Source: JBAZWV01 sp964393325 (GTDB lineage: Bacteria > Patescibacteriota > Patescibacteriia > 2-12-FULL-60-25). Taken from it: a DNA stretch of 64,000 bases. The translations under genes and the position numbers were made by a program. Where the stretch lies: NCBI GenBank assembly GCA_964393325.1, contig CAYMTE010000002.1, positions 23,974 to 87,973 of the forward strand, given 5' to 3'. Shown here piece after piece: positions 33,048-41,679 of the stretch (positions are counted from its first letter, which is position 1; every line of letters starts with the position of its first letter). The notes beneath the pieces are model-generated. The model worked only from the letters and a program-made list of their open reading frames with translations. It was not told where the DNA came from and made no database searches.

Positions 33048-33326
33048 TTATTTCTTAGGATAACGATGCTCAAGCGCTTTCATGACACGAGAGAGCCGAA
33101 TCCCCGCCCACACAACAACTCCCGTCACGAGAATCGCATACAAAAACTTCGCAGCAAGCCCGTTCGCCGGGCCAAAGAGTCGCACAAACAGCGTCTGGAT
33201 CGCGTCATTCCAGGCTAACGCCGCCACAAGCGAAAACGCCGCAGTCATGAGTTCGAGAATCTTCTGGATAATCGACAGTCGCAGACTTCGTTCCGTTGCT
33301 GTTTCATTCGGCTTCATCTCTTCCAT
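33048..33326 (-). CDS. DUF5654-like two-TM protein
   Basis: This 92-residue protein has two membrane segments (LMTAAFSLVAALAWNDAI and FLYAILVTGVVVWAGIRL) and the AALAWNDAIQTLF signature of a small archaeal/Patescibacterial family (DUF5654). Function unknown. It lies between pgk and the SIMPL gene with gaps of under 10 bases, so it is co-transcribed with them. Confidence 0.75.
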   Translation of the reverse strand: MEEMKPNETATERSLRLSIIQKILELMTAAFSLVAALAWNDAIQTLFVRLFGPANGLAAKFLYAILVTGVVVWAGIRLSRVMKALEHRYPKK

Positions 33327-33331
33327 ACACG

Positions 33332-34546
33332 TTAGCGTTTCTTCTGTTTTCCCGCTCCGTATAACGGCGCCAACCCCGGGAGTTTTCCATCGTGAGCAAG
33401 AAATTCGAGCATCGAACCACCACCTGTCGATAAATGATCAATCCATTCCGCCATACCACTCCGAAGCACGACGGGAAGGGTATCACCGCCGCCAACAACG
33501 CCATAGCTCGACCCCTTGCTTCGTGCGGCGAGCGCATGTGCGATCACGAGCGACCCATGTGAAAACGCGGGATATTCCGTAACGCCAAGCGGTCCGTTCC
33601 ATACGATCGTCTTTGCCCTTGCGATTTCCGCTGACCAGGCGCGCATTGTTTCTATTCCAATATCACCGATACAGTCCGTTTTTTTGACTTGTCCAATGTC
33701 TACAACGCGCGGATGGCTCTTCGCATCAATTTTTGTCGCGACAACCGCATCCGTCGGAAGCAGCATCTTCGGATGTTTCAACAGCTTCTTTGCCGCCGCG
33801 ATCCCCTCCTTCTCGATGTACGACTTTCCGATCTGCATCTTCTTCGCAACAAAAAACGCATGTGCCATCGCACCACCAATTAGCACGCGATCCGCTTTCT
33901 TGAGAAGTGCCTGAACCACATCGATCTTCGTCGACAACTTCGAGCCTCCAACGATCGCGAGAAACGGCTTCTTCGGTTTCGTGATCAGCTTCTCAAGCCC
34001 GGACACTTCCATCACGAGAGATGGGCCAGCGTACGCCGGAAGCTGCTTTGAGATGCCGACAACCGAAGCATGCGACCGATGGCACGAGGCAAACGCATCA
34101 TTGACAAAAAGATCTCCAAGCGACGCATATGCCTTCGCGAGCTTCACATCATTCGACTCCTCCCCCTTCAAAAAACGCACGTTCTCAAGCAAGAAAATGG
34201 TGCCCGGCTTCGCATCCTCGACATGCTTCTTCATCCGATCAAGATCTCCGGCGCGATCAACCGCCCCATCAAGAAACGAGATAGGAAGACTCGAATACAC
34301 CGTCGCATGATGCGCCAGTTTCTTCGTCGAATATGCCGCATCGCGCTTCTTGGGCCGACCGAGATGCGTGAGAAGCAGGACAACGGCACCGCGCTTCGAA
34401 AGATCACGAATCGTCGCAAATGATCGCTCAAGCTTGAGCGAATCTTCCGCCGCCGCCTGCCCCTTGAGCGGAATATTCCAATCGACGCGCACGAGCACTC
34501 GTTTTCCTTTTAACGACAATGACGTCGGCAAAACCCGAAGTTTCAT
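33332..34546 (-). CDS. pgk: Phosphoglycerate kinase
   Basis: This glycolytic enzyme makes ATP from 1,3-bisphosphoglycerate. Signatures: GKRVLVRVDWNIPLKG, LTHLGRPKK, LLENVRFLKGE, NDAFASCHRSHASVVG, FLAIVGGSKLSTKIDV, and the nucleotide-binding VVGGGDTLPVVLRSG. Length 404 is typical. The ATG at 34546 is six bases after a TATTCT box. gap is nearby on the same strand. Confidence 0.96.
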   Translation of the reverse strand: MKLRVLPTSLSLKGKRVLVRVDWNIPLKGQAAAEDSLKLERSFATIRDLSKRGAVVLLLTHLGRPKKRDAAYSTKKLAHHATVYSSLPISFLDGAVDRAGDLDRMKKHVEDAKPGTIFLLENVRFLKGEESNDVKLAKAYASLGDLFVNDAFASCHRSHASVVGISKQLPAYAGPSLVMEVSGLEKLITKPKKPFLAIVGGSKLSTKIDVVQALLKKADRVLIGGAMAHAFFVAKKMQIGKSYIEKEGIAAAKKLLKHPKMLLPTDAVVATKIDAKSHPRVVDIGQVKKTDCIGDIGIETMRAWSAEIARAKTIVWNGPLGVTEYPAFSHGSLVIAHALAARSKGSSYGVVGGGDTLPVVLRSGMAEWIDHLSTGGGSMLEFLAHDGKLPGLAPLYGAGKQKKR

Positions 34547-34552
34547 ACAAGA

Positions 34553-34558
34553 AGAATA
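34553..34558 (-). promoter_or_regulatory. pgk -10 box, leaderless
   Basis: TATTCT with an upstream TGC (extended -10), then six bases, then the ATG at 34546. The predicted transcript starts at the start codon. Confidence 0.6.
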
Positions 34559-34684
34559 GCACATCCTCCTCACACACCCTTCCTCATGCCCATACGGGCA
34601 CATGTTCTTTTTTGGCGAGGACCCTAGAGCGATCTCGCACAACGTTGATCGAATTCCGCGGCGATAACAAACATGCGCCTGGAT

Positions 34685-35464
34685 CTACACCCCCACCTCC
34701 ACCACGACGATTTCCGGACGAGCGCCGATACGAGGTCGAAAGCGCTCCTGACCAAGACCGCGTCCCATGATGAACGGCACACCATTCAATATCTTCCGAC
34801 CGCCATCCGCGAATCCCCCAAGCGTTGCAGGCACCCATGGCGCCCCAAGCAGCGGCACATGCACCTGACCGCCGTGCGTATGGCCAACGATCACGAGATC
34901 CGTCTTCCCTTCTTCCATATCAAGCATGACATCCGGCTCATGCGCAAGAAGCACGTGCGGAATATGACGCGAACGGCGCACGAATGATTTCGGCGCTCCA
35001 TACCAATGATCATCAATTCCTTGCAACTCCAACTCTTTCCCCTCGCGCTTCAGGATGATCGTGCGATTTGTGAGATCGGCGAATCCGTGATCAAGAAAAA
35101 ACGATCGAATATCTTGCGGACGATCCAAAAAATCATGATTCCCCAACACGAAATACACCCCAAGCGGAGCATGAAGCGCTTTTAACCGTGCGAGCTCACG
35201 AATCGGTGCCGCACGGTCGACGACATAATCTCCCCCAAGGAGCACCACATCCGGTGCAAGCGCGTTCACCTCATTCACGATGCGTTCCCACCAATCGCGC
35301 GGAATCGCACCTCCCGCATGAAAGTCGGATAAGAAAACCATCCGAATCCATGTTGTTGGATTTGGAACAAGCGGTTCTCGATATCGACGCACGCGGAGCC
35401 ACCGCGGCTCAATCCAAAACCCGTAGACAAGAACTGCGATGCCGAAAAGGAGAAGATAGATCAT
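34685..35464 (-). CDS. YkuE-type metallophosphoesterase
   Basis: This 259-residue protein has an N-terminal membrane anchor (MIYLLLFGIAVLVYGFWI) and a calcineurin-like phosphoesterase domain. Metal-ligand motifs are FLSDFHAGG, LLGGDYVVD, VLGNHDFLD, LLAHEPDVML and IVGHTHGGQVHVP. Relatives include UDP-2,3-diacylglucosamine hydrolases and YkuE, so an envelope-lipid substrate is possible. It lies 9 bases after gap. Confidence 0.87.
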   Translation of the reverse strand: MIYLLLFGIAVLVYGFWIEPRWLRVRRYREPLVPNPTTWIRMVFLSDFHAGGAIPRDWWERIVNEVNALAPDVVLLGGDYVVDRAAPIRELARLKALHAPLGVYFVLGNHDFLDRPQDIRSFFLDHGFADLTNRTIILKREGKELELQGIDDHWYGAPKSFVRRSRHIPHVLLAHEPDVMLDMEEGKTDLVIVGHTHGGQVHVPLLGAPWVPATLGGFADGGRKILNGVPFIMGRGLGQERFRPRIGARPEIVVVEVGV

Positions 35465-35473
35465 TCGACACAG

Positions 35474-36517
35474 CTACGCACGCAGCGCGACAGCTTTCCC
35501 AACCTGCACCGCAAGTTCTGCAAGACGATTGGAATATCCCCACTCGTTGTCATACCACGCAAGTACTTTCACCATATCGCCATCAACGACCTGTGTTGAG
35601 GGAAGATCAACGATGCATGATGCCGGATTGCCGATAAAATCGCTCGACACAAGCTCCTCCTCTGTAACTTCCAACACACCTTTGTAGAGCGCGCTTTTTG
35701 ACGCCTTCACGAGCGCCGCATTCACCTCTTCGATCGTCGTTTTCTTTTTCAAAAGAAACGTGAAATCCGACAGCGAAACGCACGGCGTCGGCACGCGAAT
35801 CGATACGCCATCGAACAATCCCTTCAGTTCTGGGATCACTTCTGTCGTTGCGATTGCCGCACCCGTTGTCGTCGGGACAATATTTTGTGCCGCGGATCGT
35901 GCGCGACGCAAATCTTTATGTGGACCATCCTGCAACACCTGGTCTGCCGTATACGAATGGATCGTCGTCATCATCGCCTTCTTCACGCCAAACACCTCAT
36001 GCATGACCGCCGCAACGGGCGCAATACAGTTTGTCGTGCAACTCGCATTATTAATCACCTTTGCCGTCTTCCCTGCGCCTTTCTCATTCACCCCGATGAC
36101 ATGCGTCGGCACACCGCCGCCCTTTGCCGGAGCCGAGATGATCACACGCTTTGCGCCAGCCGTGAGATGCTGTGACGCGCCTTCGAGATCCGTAAACCGC
36201 CCCGTGCACTCAAGCACCACATCAACATTCATCTTTTCCCACGGCAACGCTTTCGGATCTTTCTCGGCAAGGACAGGAATCTTTTTTCCATCAACAATCA
36301 GATGCATATCGTCATATCCAACCTTGTGATTCCACGCGTGATAGGTTGAGTCATGACGCAAAAGATGTGCAAGCGTCTTTGCATCCGTCAGATCATTAAT
36401 AGCTACGACATCAAACCCAGGCATCGTGACACCAACCTTGAGGACATTTCGACCAATACGACCAAACCCATTGATGGCAATAGTTGACATAGAAGGCGTA
36501 AAAGGATTGCGCGACAT
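35474..36517 (-). CDS. gap: Glyceraldehyde-3-phosphate dehydrogenase, type I
   Basis: It oxidises glyceraldehyde-3-phosphate using NAD(P). The Rossmann start is IAINGFGRIGRNVLKVG, the catalytic Cys is in NNASCTTNCIAPV, and the C-terminal WYDNEWGYSNRLAELA is canonical. The ATG at 36517 overlaps the upstream stop as TGATG, suggesting coupled translation. An internal ATG at 36490 would give the more usual N-terminus (MSTIAINGFG), so the first nine residues are uncertain. Confidence 0.95.
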   Translation of the reverse strand: MSRNPFTPSMSTIAINGFGRIGRNVLKVGVTMPGFDVVAINDLTDAKTLAHLLRHDSTYHAWNHKVGYDDMHLIVDGKKIPVLAEKDPKALPWEKMNVDVVLECTGRFTDLEGASQHLTAGAKRVIISAPAKGGGVPTHVIGVNEKGAGKTAKVINNASCTTNCIAPVAAVMHEVFGVKKAMMTTIHSYTADQVLQDGPHKDLRRARSAAQNIVPTTTGAAIATTEVIPELKGLFDGVSIRVPTPCVSLSDFTFLLKKKTTIEEVNAALVKASKSALYKGVLEVTEEELVSSDFIGNPASCIVDLPSTQVVDGDMVKVLAWYDNEWGYSNRLAELAVQVGKAVALRA

Positions 36518-37314
36518 CAGAACGAAAATTTTACCGTCCGCGTTTCTCGTGTCGTCGATGTTGTCGCCGTTGGAGAACTGTCATACACATCGTACGAAAC
36601 ATCCGTATCGGTCAGGACAATGTGCGGCACCGGTTGCGCCGTGAGCGAGAAAAGCGTTTCCCCCGTGCGCAATCGAGCGACGGTTTTCCGCTTTCCCGTA
36701 GCCGGGTCGAGTACCACGAGCGTCGCCTCACTGCTTGGATAGGCGATGTAGGACAAGCTCGGACTCGCGACGGCCGTCAACGGAACAGTTGCAGAGACAT
36801 CCTGAACCTGACGGGAAACCGTATTGAACAGAACAATCTGTTCACGCGCCGTCCCATCCTCGTTCATCAATCGAAGCGCAAGGCGACGACCATCCTCCGA
36901 CCGCGCGATCGGATATGCAAGCGTGTCATATCCCAAACTGTTCATTAGCGAGCGAACACTCTTCAGGATGACAAAATACTGATCACCCTGTCGCGTCGCA
37001 ATAATGAGATCATTACACTCACCAAGCTCTCCCGGCGGACACATCGTTCGAGCAACAAACACCCCTGGAACACTCGATACTTCAAACACGTGCGAGGTGA
37101 CGGCGGGACCAATGCCAGCGACCTGCTGCTCTTCAACGGAAAGAACTTTTCCCGCGACGAGATCAACCGCCGCGCGAAGCTGCTCCTGCGTTTCGTAAAA
37201 CCGGAGTAGACACAAGGCGAATCCAAACATGATGAGCGGCGTCGCAACCGCGAGGATGAACAAGGTCGAACGCGTATCATCACGTTGAACACGACGAGAA
37301 GAGCGGACAGGCAT
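36517..37314 (-). CDS. Hypothetical single-TM protein with beta-rich domain
   Basis: This 265-residue protein has a basic N-terminus, one membrane segment (FILAVATPLIMFGFALCLL) and an extracytoplasmic part with repeated beta strands reminiscent of propeller blades (PIARSEDGRRLALRLMNE, SPSLSYIAYPSSEATLVVLD). No family was recognised. It overlaps the gap start by one base (TGATG), so it heads the gap unit. Confidence 0.65.
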   Translation of the reverse strand: MPVRSSRRVQRDDTRSTLFILAVATPLIMFGFALCLLRFYETQEQLRAAVDLVAGKVLSVEEQQVAGIGPAVTSHVFEVSSVPGVFVARTMCPPGELGECNDLIIATRQGDQYFVILKSVRSLMNSLGYDTLAYPIARSEDGRRLALRLMNEDGTAREQIVLFNTVSRQVQDVSATVPLTAVASPSLSYIAYPSSEATLVVLDPATGKRKTVARLRTGETLFSLTAQPVPHIVLTDTDVSYDVYDSSPTATTSTTRETRTVKFSF

Positions 37315-37344
37315 AGATATGTCTATAGAATATCACGAAAACAA

Positions 37345-37364
37345 AAAACTCCGCGTATGCGGAG
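37345..37364 (-). terminator. Terminator after the Nudix remnant
   Basis: CTCCGC, loop ATAC, GCGGAG, then TTTTTTG on the minus strand. Confidence 0.8.
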
Positions 37365-37387
37365 AAAAGGAAGAATATTGAATGCGG

Positions 37388-37849
37388 CTACTTCTTGAGC
37401 ACTTCCTCGAGGTGACCACGTAGTCGACCGACAGCCGCGACCGTGAACATGTCACCGAGTCGCACCGCCAGGACATACGACACGAAGCGCGATCCAAGGA
37501 TCTGCTCCGCGAGCTTCGCGGACTTGGAAGCTTCGTTCGAGGAGAGAACACTGGGACGAAAACGATAGACGCTCTCGACCTGTTCGAGTTCCTGCGCTCG
37601 TACGGGCAGGGCGAATACCCTGACCCCCTCACCCTTCCACGGAGTCTCGAAGAAGGCGCTGTTGGGATTCATGGGAATGCCCTCGAGTTCGAACGGCGCC
37701 ATGCCGGGCGCATAGCCCATCTCCTCTTCGGTCTCGCGGATAGCGGCGCTGAAGCGCGACTCCCCGGGGTCCTGGTGGTTTTTTGGGTAAAAAAAACGCG
37801 TCCCGAGATAACAGGACGCGAGATGCGAGTTGGCGGAGTTGCCAGTCAA
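37388..37849 (-). pseudogene. 5'-truncated Nudix hydrolase remnant
   Basis: The frame carries the second half of a Nudix box (GESRFSAAIRETEEEMGYAP; the REx2-EE-xG core is intact) and a C-terminal part, but the first Gly of the box is Asn and the N-terminal strands are absent. The only available start is a TTG inside the end of the upstream gene. Between that and the Nudix box the sequence is the terminator and T-run of the upstream gene. So the coding sequence appears to have lost its 5' end at the terminator junction, while its own terminator remains. Whether it is translated is doubtful. Confidence 0.6.
37789..37820 (-). terminator. Terminator of the 37846-39033 gene
   Basis: CGCGTCC and GGACGCG form a perfect 7-bp stem around a 10-base loop, followed on the minus strand by TTTTTTTT. 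Confidence 0.88.
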
Positions 37850-39033
37850 CCCTTCTGCGGGGTGAGCTCAGGCACAGTGATCGTTCGGCCAACGATGCAC
37901 AGGTCGGTGGCAGCTTCGGGTAGCTTGTTCGCATTCTCCACCATGGCAACGCCGCTCATCTCGACCGGCTTGTTCGGCGCCTCAATACGTAGACTGCCGT
38001 CGGCCAGGACGTTGACTTCACCGTCACGGAGCTCCTCGCCGAAACGATTCGTCTGCATCCAGCGGTGGATGAGCGTGTTGGCAGCCTTGGAGAGATAGTT
38101 CTCCAGGGCGACGGCCAGTGGCTCCCAGTGAGCCCTGTCCGGGGTTGTGAGGTAGTTCGCAAGCGCACTCAGGTACGGCTTGCGCTCGGCGTGACTGCGC
38201 AGCTCAGCCATGTCCTCGGCGGTCATAGCGGCAAGCGTTTCCTCCCTGAGCATCCAGTGAACCTGGGCGTCAGTGATGGTCGCCGAGTAGACAAGCTGCG
38301 ATGCCACATTCTTTGGACTGATGATGTCAACGCCAGCCAAGTTGCGTTTCGGTCCACGCATGGCGGCCAGCACCTTGTGACCCTCGTAGTTGTTCGGGCC
38401 GGCGATGCTGGAGCCAAGGTTGACCGGGATGTTGAGACTGTACGGCGCACGAGCTGCGTCCATCACGAGCTGCGACTGCACGGGATCGGCAATAGCCGGG
38501 CAGATCACGTCCTTGACGTGCGAGTTCGTGTCGCCGATGCCGATACGCTGCACCGTAGCCACGGTCTCTGCAGTCGCGCCCAGCGCGAGCAGCACATCGG
38601 CCGAGAGTACTTGCTTGCTCATCGCCGTGTAGGCCGAGCTGATCTGACCGAGATTGAATGACACGACCCTGTTCTTCGTCATCGCGTCGAGCTTCGACAT
38701 GAAGGCTGGATCGTCGATCAGGGCGTGCAACCGCTTCTCGCGAGCCGTCTCGAAGAAGTCGGTGTAGCTCTTGGCTGTATCGCGCAGCAGTGGCACGAGG
38801 CCGCCGCAGGCGAACAACTGTTCAGCATCAGGCTGCTGAAGCATCGCGCGCAAGCCTCTGCACGTCATGAGCCAGGAGTCGGAGACGATCACGCCCTCGT
38901 ACAGCACCGCGTACAGGAACAGCAGTGCCTTGGTCTGCCGGGGCGTCTGCAGGCCATCCTGTTCAAGCAGGTTGTCCAGGAAGACCCCAAACGCGTATCG
39001 AGAGTCGAACGGTTTCGTTGAAACCTCACTCAT
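37846..39033 (-). CDS. Large ORFan of unknown function (cassette gene)
   Basis: This 395-residue soluble protein was not assigned to a family. It is mostly helical at the N-terminus (FGVFLDNLLEQDGLQTPRQ, KALLFLYAVLYEGVIVSDSW) with a central segment RGPKRNLAGVDIISPKNVAS. The start at 39033 has a GGAGGG ribosome binding site eight bases upstream, a promoter TTGAGG-18-TTATAT, and a terminator downstream. Codons are rich in CTG, GCG and GTC compared with tsf next door. A long antisense frame is a codon-bias shadow. Confidence 0.75.
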   Translation of the reverse strand: MSEVSTKPFDSRYAFGVFLDNLLEQDGLQTPRQTKALLFLYAVLYEGVIVSDSWLMTCRGLRAMLQQPDAEQLFACGGLVPLLRDTAKSYTDFFETAREKRLHALIDDPAFMSKLDAMTKNRVVSFNLGQISSAYTAMSKQVLSADVLLALGATAETVATVQRIGIGDTNSHVKDVICPAIADPVQSQLVMDAARAPYSLNIPVNLGSSIAGPNNYEGHKVLAAMRGPKRNLAGVDIISPKNVASQLVYSATITDAQVHWMLREETLAAMTAEDMAELRSHAERKPYLSALANYLTTPDRAHWEPLAVALENYLSKAANTLIHRWMQTNRFGEELRDGEVNVLADGSLRIEAPNKPVEMSGVAMVENANKLPEAATDLCIVGRTITVPELTPQKG

Positions 39034-39087
39034 GGGAACACCCTCCAAACACCGCGAAACTGCGGCGATTTTGATGATGGCACGAAC

Positions 39088-39117
39088 ATATAAAAAGATC
39101 AATAACCTTCTCCTCAA
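39088..39117 (-). promoter_or_regulatory. Promoter of the 37846-39033 gene
   Basis: TTGAGG (39112-39117), 18-base spacer, TTATAT (39088-39093) on the minus strand. Confidence 0.5.
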
Positions 39118-39186
39118 ATTCCGGCTGAGCTGAATGAACGATACCTCTTCTGCATAGACCGTCACCCGGGGTTTCCTGGAATAGAA

Positions 39187-39218
39187 AACCGAGCCGGTTC
39201 TACCGGCTCGGTTTTTTT
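39187..39218. terminator. Terminator after tsf
   Basis: ACCGAGCCGG, loop TTCTA, CCGGCTCGGT with A/T runs on both sides; bidirectional. Confidence 0.85.
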
Positions 39219-39219
39219 C

Positions 39220-39828
39220 TTATTCCGTCTTGGCCGGCGGAGACATCTGGTAGCGCGTGAATCGCGCGACGATGATCTTCTCCCCGATCTTCGCAATTTT
39301 CTCACCGAGATATTGCTCGACCGTCTTGTCTTCATCCTTGAAGAACGCTTGCTTCAAGAGACACACCTCCGAATACCACTTGTTCATCTTGCCTTCGAGG
39401 ATTTTCGCTTTGATCTCTTCCGGCTTCTTCTCTTCCGCCAATTCTGCCTTGAAGATTTCCTGCTGCTTCTCGAGCTCGTTCATCGGAACGGTCTCCGGAG
39501 AAATGTACAGCGGGTCGATCGCCGCGACATGCATCGCGATCTCGTTTGCGAGCTGAACGAATTCCTCGTTGCGCGCAACGAAATCCGTTTCACACTGCAG
39601 CTCAACGAGCGCGCCGAGTTTCTTGTTGTGATGGATATACGATGTGATGATCCCTTCTGCCGTCGTGCGTTCGGCGGTCTTCTTCGCCGCTTTTGCCGCA
39701 CCCTTCTTTTTGAGGATCTCCACCGCCTGCTCCATGTTGCCGCCTGCTTCGTCGAGCGCGTTCTTCACGTCCACGATGCCGGCGCCCGTCATGTTGCGAA
39801 GTTCCATGACCTGCTTAGCGTCTGCCAT
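39220..39828 (-). CDS. tsf: Elongation factor Ts
   Basis: EF-Ts recycles EF-Tu. The N-terminal UBA domain and signature are visible (MELRNMTGAGIVDVKNALDE, AVEILKKKGAAKAAKKT), then ALVELQCETDFVARNEEFVQ. At 202 residues it is a short form with one core repeat. The start at 39828 matches the family. A palindromic repeat lies in the gap to rpsB. Confidence 0.94.
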   Translation of the reverse strand: MADAKQVMELRNMTGAGIVDVKNALDEAGGNMEQAVEILKKKGAAKAAKKTAERTTAEGIITSYIHHNKKLGALVELQCETDFVARNEEFVQLANEIAMHVAAIDPLYISPETVPMNELEKQQEIFKAELAEEKKPEEIKAKILEGKMNKWYSEVCLLKQAFFKDEDKTVEQYLGEKIAKIGEKIIVARFTRYQMSPPAKTE

Positions 39829-39860
39829 ATACGAAAGATCAGAATGATAAAAATTAAAGA

Positions 39861-39919
39861 GGACCGAGTGCCGAGTCGCGAGTGCCGAGGATGAAATCTC
39901 GAAAACTCGCGACTCGGCC
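39861..39919. repeat. Palindromic repeat, copy 1 (rpsB-tsf gap)
   Basis: GCCGAGTCGCGAG (39870-39882) and CTCGCGACTCGGC (39906-39918) form a perfect 13-bp stem. The flanking CCGAGTGCCGAGT and the right end share most bases with copies inside valS and tyrS. It is not followed by a T run, so it is not a normal terminator. Confidence 0.75.
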
Positions 39920-39926
39920 CTTCTTC

Positions 39927-40682
39927 TTACACGTTTGTCGGTTGCTTTGATCCCGGTGTTGAGAGCGCGGCGCCAAGACGAGCGCGTGCCGCTTCCCACT
40001 CTTCACGACCCTCTTTGCACGCCTGCGCGAGCAAATTCGCCATCAGCGCGATCGTCTTCACCGCATCGTCGTTGGACGGAATGCAATAATCGACTTCTGT
40101 CGGGTTCACGTTCGTGTCGCAAAGCGCGATCACTTTCACACCACGACGCTTCGCTTCTTCGAGCGCGGTCTTATCTTTGCGAATGTCGAGAATGAAAATA
40201 GCTTCCGGAATGCGATTCAATTCCTTGATACCGCCAACCTTTTCTTCAAGCTGCTCGAGTTGTTCACCGAATTTCAATTGCTCGAACTTCGTGTACTTCG
40301 CGAGTTCACCCTTTTCCTGCTTGCGCTTCAAATCCTTGAACTTGCGGAGCACCTGCGTGATCACGGCGAAGTTCGTAAGCGTGCCGCCGAGCCAGCGTTT
40401 GTCTACGAACGGCATACCTGCGTCCGTCGCAACGCTGCGAACGATGTCCGCCGCCTGCTTTTTGGTACCAACGAAGAGAACGACACCGCCGCGAGACGTG
40501 ATCTGCTTCGCGAACGTCATGGCACGTTCAAGTGCCTTCTGCGTTTCTTCGAGGTTAATAATATGAATCCCCTGGCGGTCTCCGAAGATGAACTTTTTCA
40601 TTTTCGGGTGCCACTTAGAGGTTTGATGGCCGAAGTGCGCTCCGGCTTGGAGCATGTCGACCAAACTAGGAAGTTTTGGCAT
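39927..40682 (-). CDS. rpsB: 30S ribosomal protein S2
   Basis: S2 lies on the small-subunit solvent side near the head. Signatures: MLQAGAHFGHQTSKWHPKMK, GIHIINLEETQKALERAM, FVDKRWLGGTLTNFAVI, PEAIFILDIRKDKTALEEA and VIALCDTNVNPTEVDYCIP. Length 251 is typical. The mRNA has a leader of about 110 bases with hairpins. Confidence 0.96.
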   Translation of the reverse strand: MPKLPSLVDMLQAGAHFGHQTSKWHPKMKKFIFGDRQGIHIINLEETQKALERAMTFAKQITSRGGVVLFVGTKKQAADIVRSVATDAGMPFVDKRWLGGTLTNFAVITQVLRKFKDLKRKQEKGELAKYTKFEQLKFGEQLEQLEEKVGGIKELNRIPEAIFILDIRKDKTALEEAKRRGVKVIALCDTNVNPTEVDYCIPSNDDAVKTIALMANLLAQACKEGREEWEAARARLGAALSTPGSKQPTNV

Positions 40683-40689
40683 GAATGAT

Positions 40690-40799
40690 TTTCCGATCGT
40701 TCTTCACGATCGTGACCTTTTAGACGATGCCCTCTGTCGACGCGCCCTGGGAAAAGCCCGGGGAGGTTGCGACGACGTGTTCTACGAGGACATTCGAGA
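40690..40799 (-). promoter_or_regulatory. rpsB leader with hairpins
   Basis: Between promoter and ATG the minus strand holds GATCGT-GAAGA-ACGATC near the start codon and a C/G-rich stem (CCC, GGGCTTTTCCCA, GGG) further up. Autoregulated rpsB leaders are known in other bacteria; this one does not obviously match a described class. Confidence 0.4.
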
Positions 40800-40829
40800 T
40801 GGATAAAGAGGCGTTTTACGCCTGTCCAA
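40800..40829 (-). promoter_or_regulatory. rpsB promoter
   Basis: TTGGAC (40824-40829), 18-base spacer, TATCCA (40800-40805) on the minus strand. Confidence 0.55.
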
Positions 40830-40896
40830 ACGAATATCTGGACCGCGGGACGGTACCATGAACCGATAAATCCGGCAAGGGCGATCGCGGGATATA

Positions 40897-40923
40897 AAAG
40901 ACCCCGATGCGCGTGCATCGGGG
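40897..40923 (-). terminator. Terminator of lipoprotein gene 40955-41632
   Basis: CCCCGATGC and GCATCGGGG form a 9-bp stem around GCGT, followed on the minus strand by TCTTTT. Confidence 0.85.
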
Positions 40924-40954
40924 GCATTCCACGAAGAACCGCGTGGCCGGAAAT

Positions 40955-41632
40955 TCAGGGGATCGTTGCCGTGAGTTCGAGAAACCCGCCGACGTCGACA
41001 TATCCCCACGGTGCCGGAGGCGGCGTCGTCGAGTTGTTGTCATCCTGAAAGGACGAAACAACCTGCTGACCGTCGCACTCGATCGTCACCGTTCCCGGGC
41101 AATCCGATGTCGGAAAGCCGGGCTGGTCACACCGAGAAGCGAACGGAGACGTGCCCGCGGCATCGTTGTAGTTGTAGAGGTTGAGCTGCATCGGACCCGA
41201 CGCGAGCTCGCCAACGACGCACGAGACCGACTCATCAGCCGCCGTCGGTGCCATGCACCCCGGGAGCGGCTTTACATAGGGACCTCCGACGATCCCTCCA
41301 ATACCGAGATACTTCCCGGCGGAATGATCCGGGACGCTCCAGGTGATGATACAGACGACGGGGTTCGTACCGCCGCCCTGACCACCGGCACCTCCGTTGC
41401 CGCCGACGTTGATCACACCGCCCGCACCTGCCATGCCGCCGACAGAAGACCCTCCCGTCGAAGCAGCTCCGCCGCCGCCTGCTGACGATCCGCCAACCGG
41501 CGGACTGCCGCCCGTAGACGAGGCGCCTCCAAGCGGACACGGTTCGCCGTCGCAGAGCGGTCCGGCGTTGTCGAAGTCGTAGGTACACCCGATCGCCATG
41601 AGAGCGATCATCGAAACCGATCTCGATACCAT
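40955..41632 (-). CDS. Gly-rich lipoprotein, myxobacterial type (1)
   Basis: The 225-residue product starts with a short signal peptide ending at a lipobox-like MAIGC, so the mature N-terminus is probably a lipidated Cys17. A Gly/Ser linker (about residues 36-95, for example VGGSSAGGGGAASTGG) leads to a beta-rich, Cys-containing domain ending GGFLELTATIP. This domain appears homologous to the end of the neighbouring lipoprotein (shared GC, then SC/LC, then RCD/MCD, then LELT pattern). Codons are GC-rich. It has its own promoter and terminator; an AAAGGGCGAG stretch precedes the ATG. Confidence 0.75.
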   Translation of the reverse strand: MVSRSVSMIALMAIGCTYDFDNAGPLCDGEPCPLGGASSTGGSPPVGGSSAGGGGAASTGGSSVGGMAGAGGVINVGGNGGAGGQGGGTNPVVCIITWSVPDHSAGKYLGIGGIVGGPYVKPLPGCMAPTAADESVSCVVGELASGPMQLNLYNYNDAAGTSPFASRCDQPGFPTSDCPGTVTIECDGQQVVSSFQDDNNSTTPPPAPWGYVDVGGFLELTATIP

Positions 41633-41679
41633 GACGATCTCGCCCTTTCGTTTTTTGAGAGAGACAATGAGCCGAACAC

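Noticed and set aside
37388..37849. A complete Nudix hydrolase gene of 153 codons
   Set aside because: Its start would be a TTG overlapping the previous gene, and the first 25 codons are the previous gene's terminator and T-run; the fold's N-terminal strands are missing.
38065..38661. A 198-codon plus-strand frame opposite the 37846-39033 gene
   Set aside because: No promoter or ribosome binding site; the opposite gene has a full set of expression signals.
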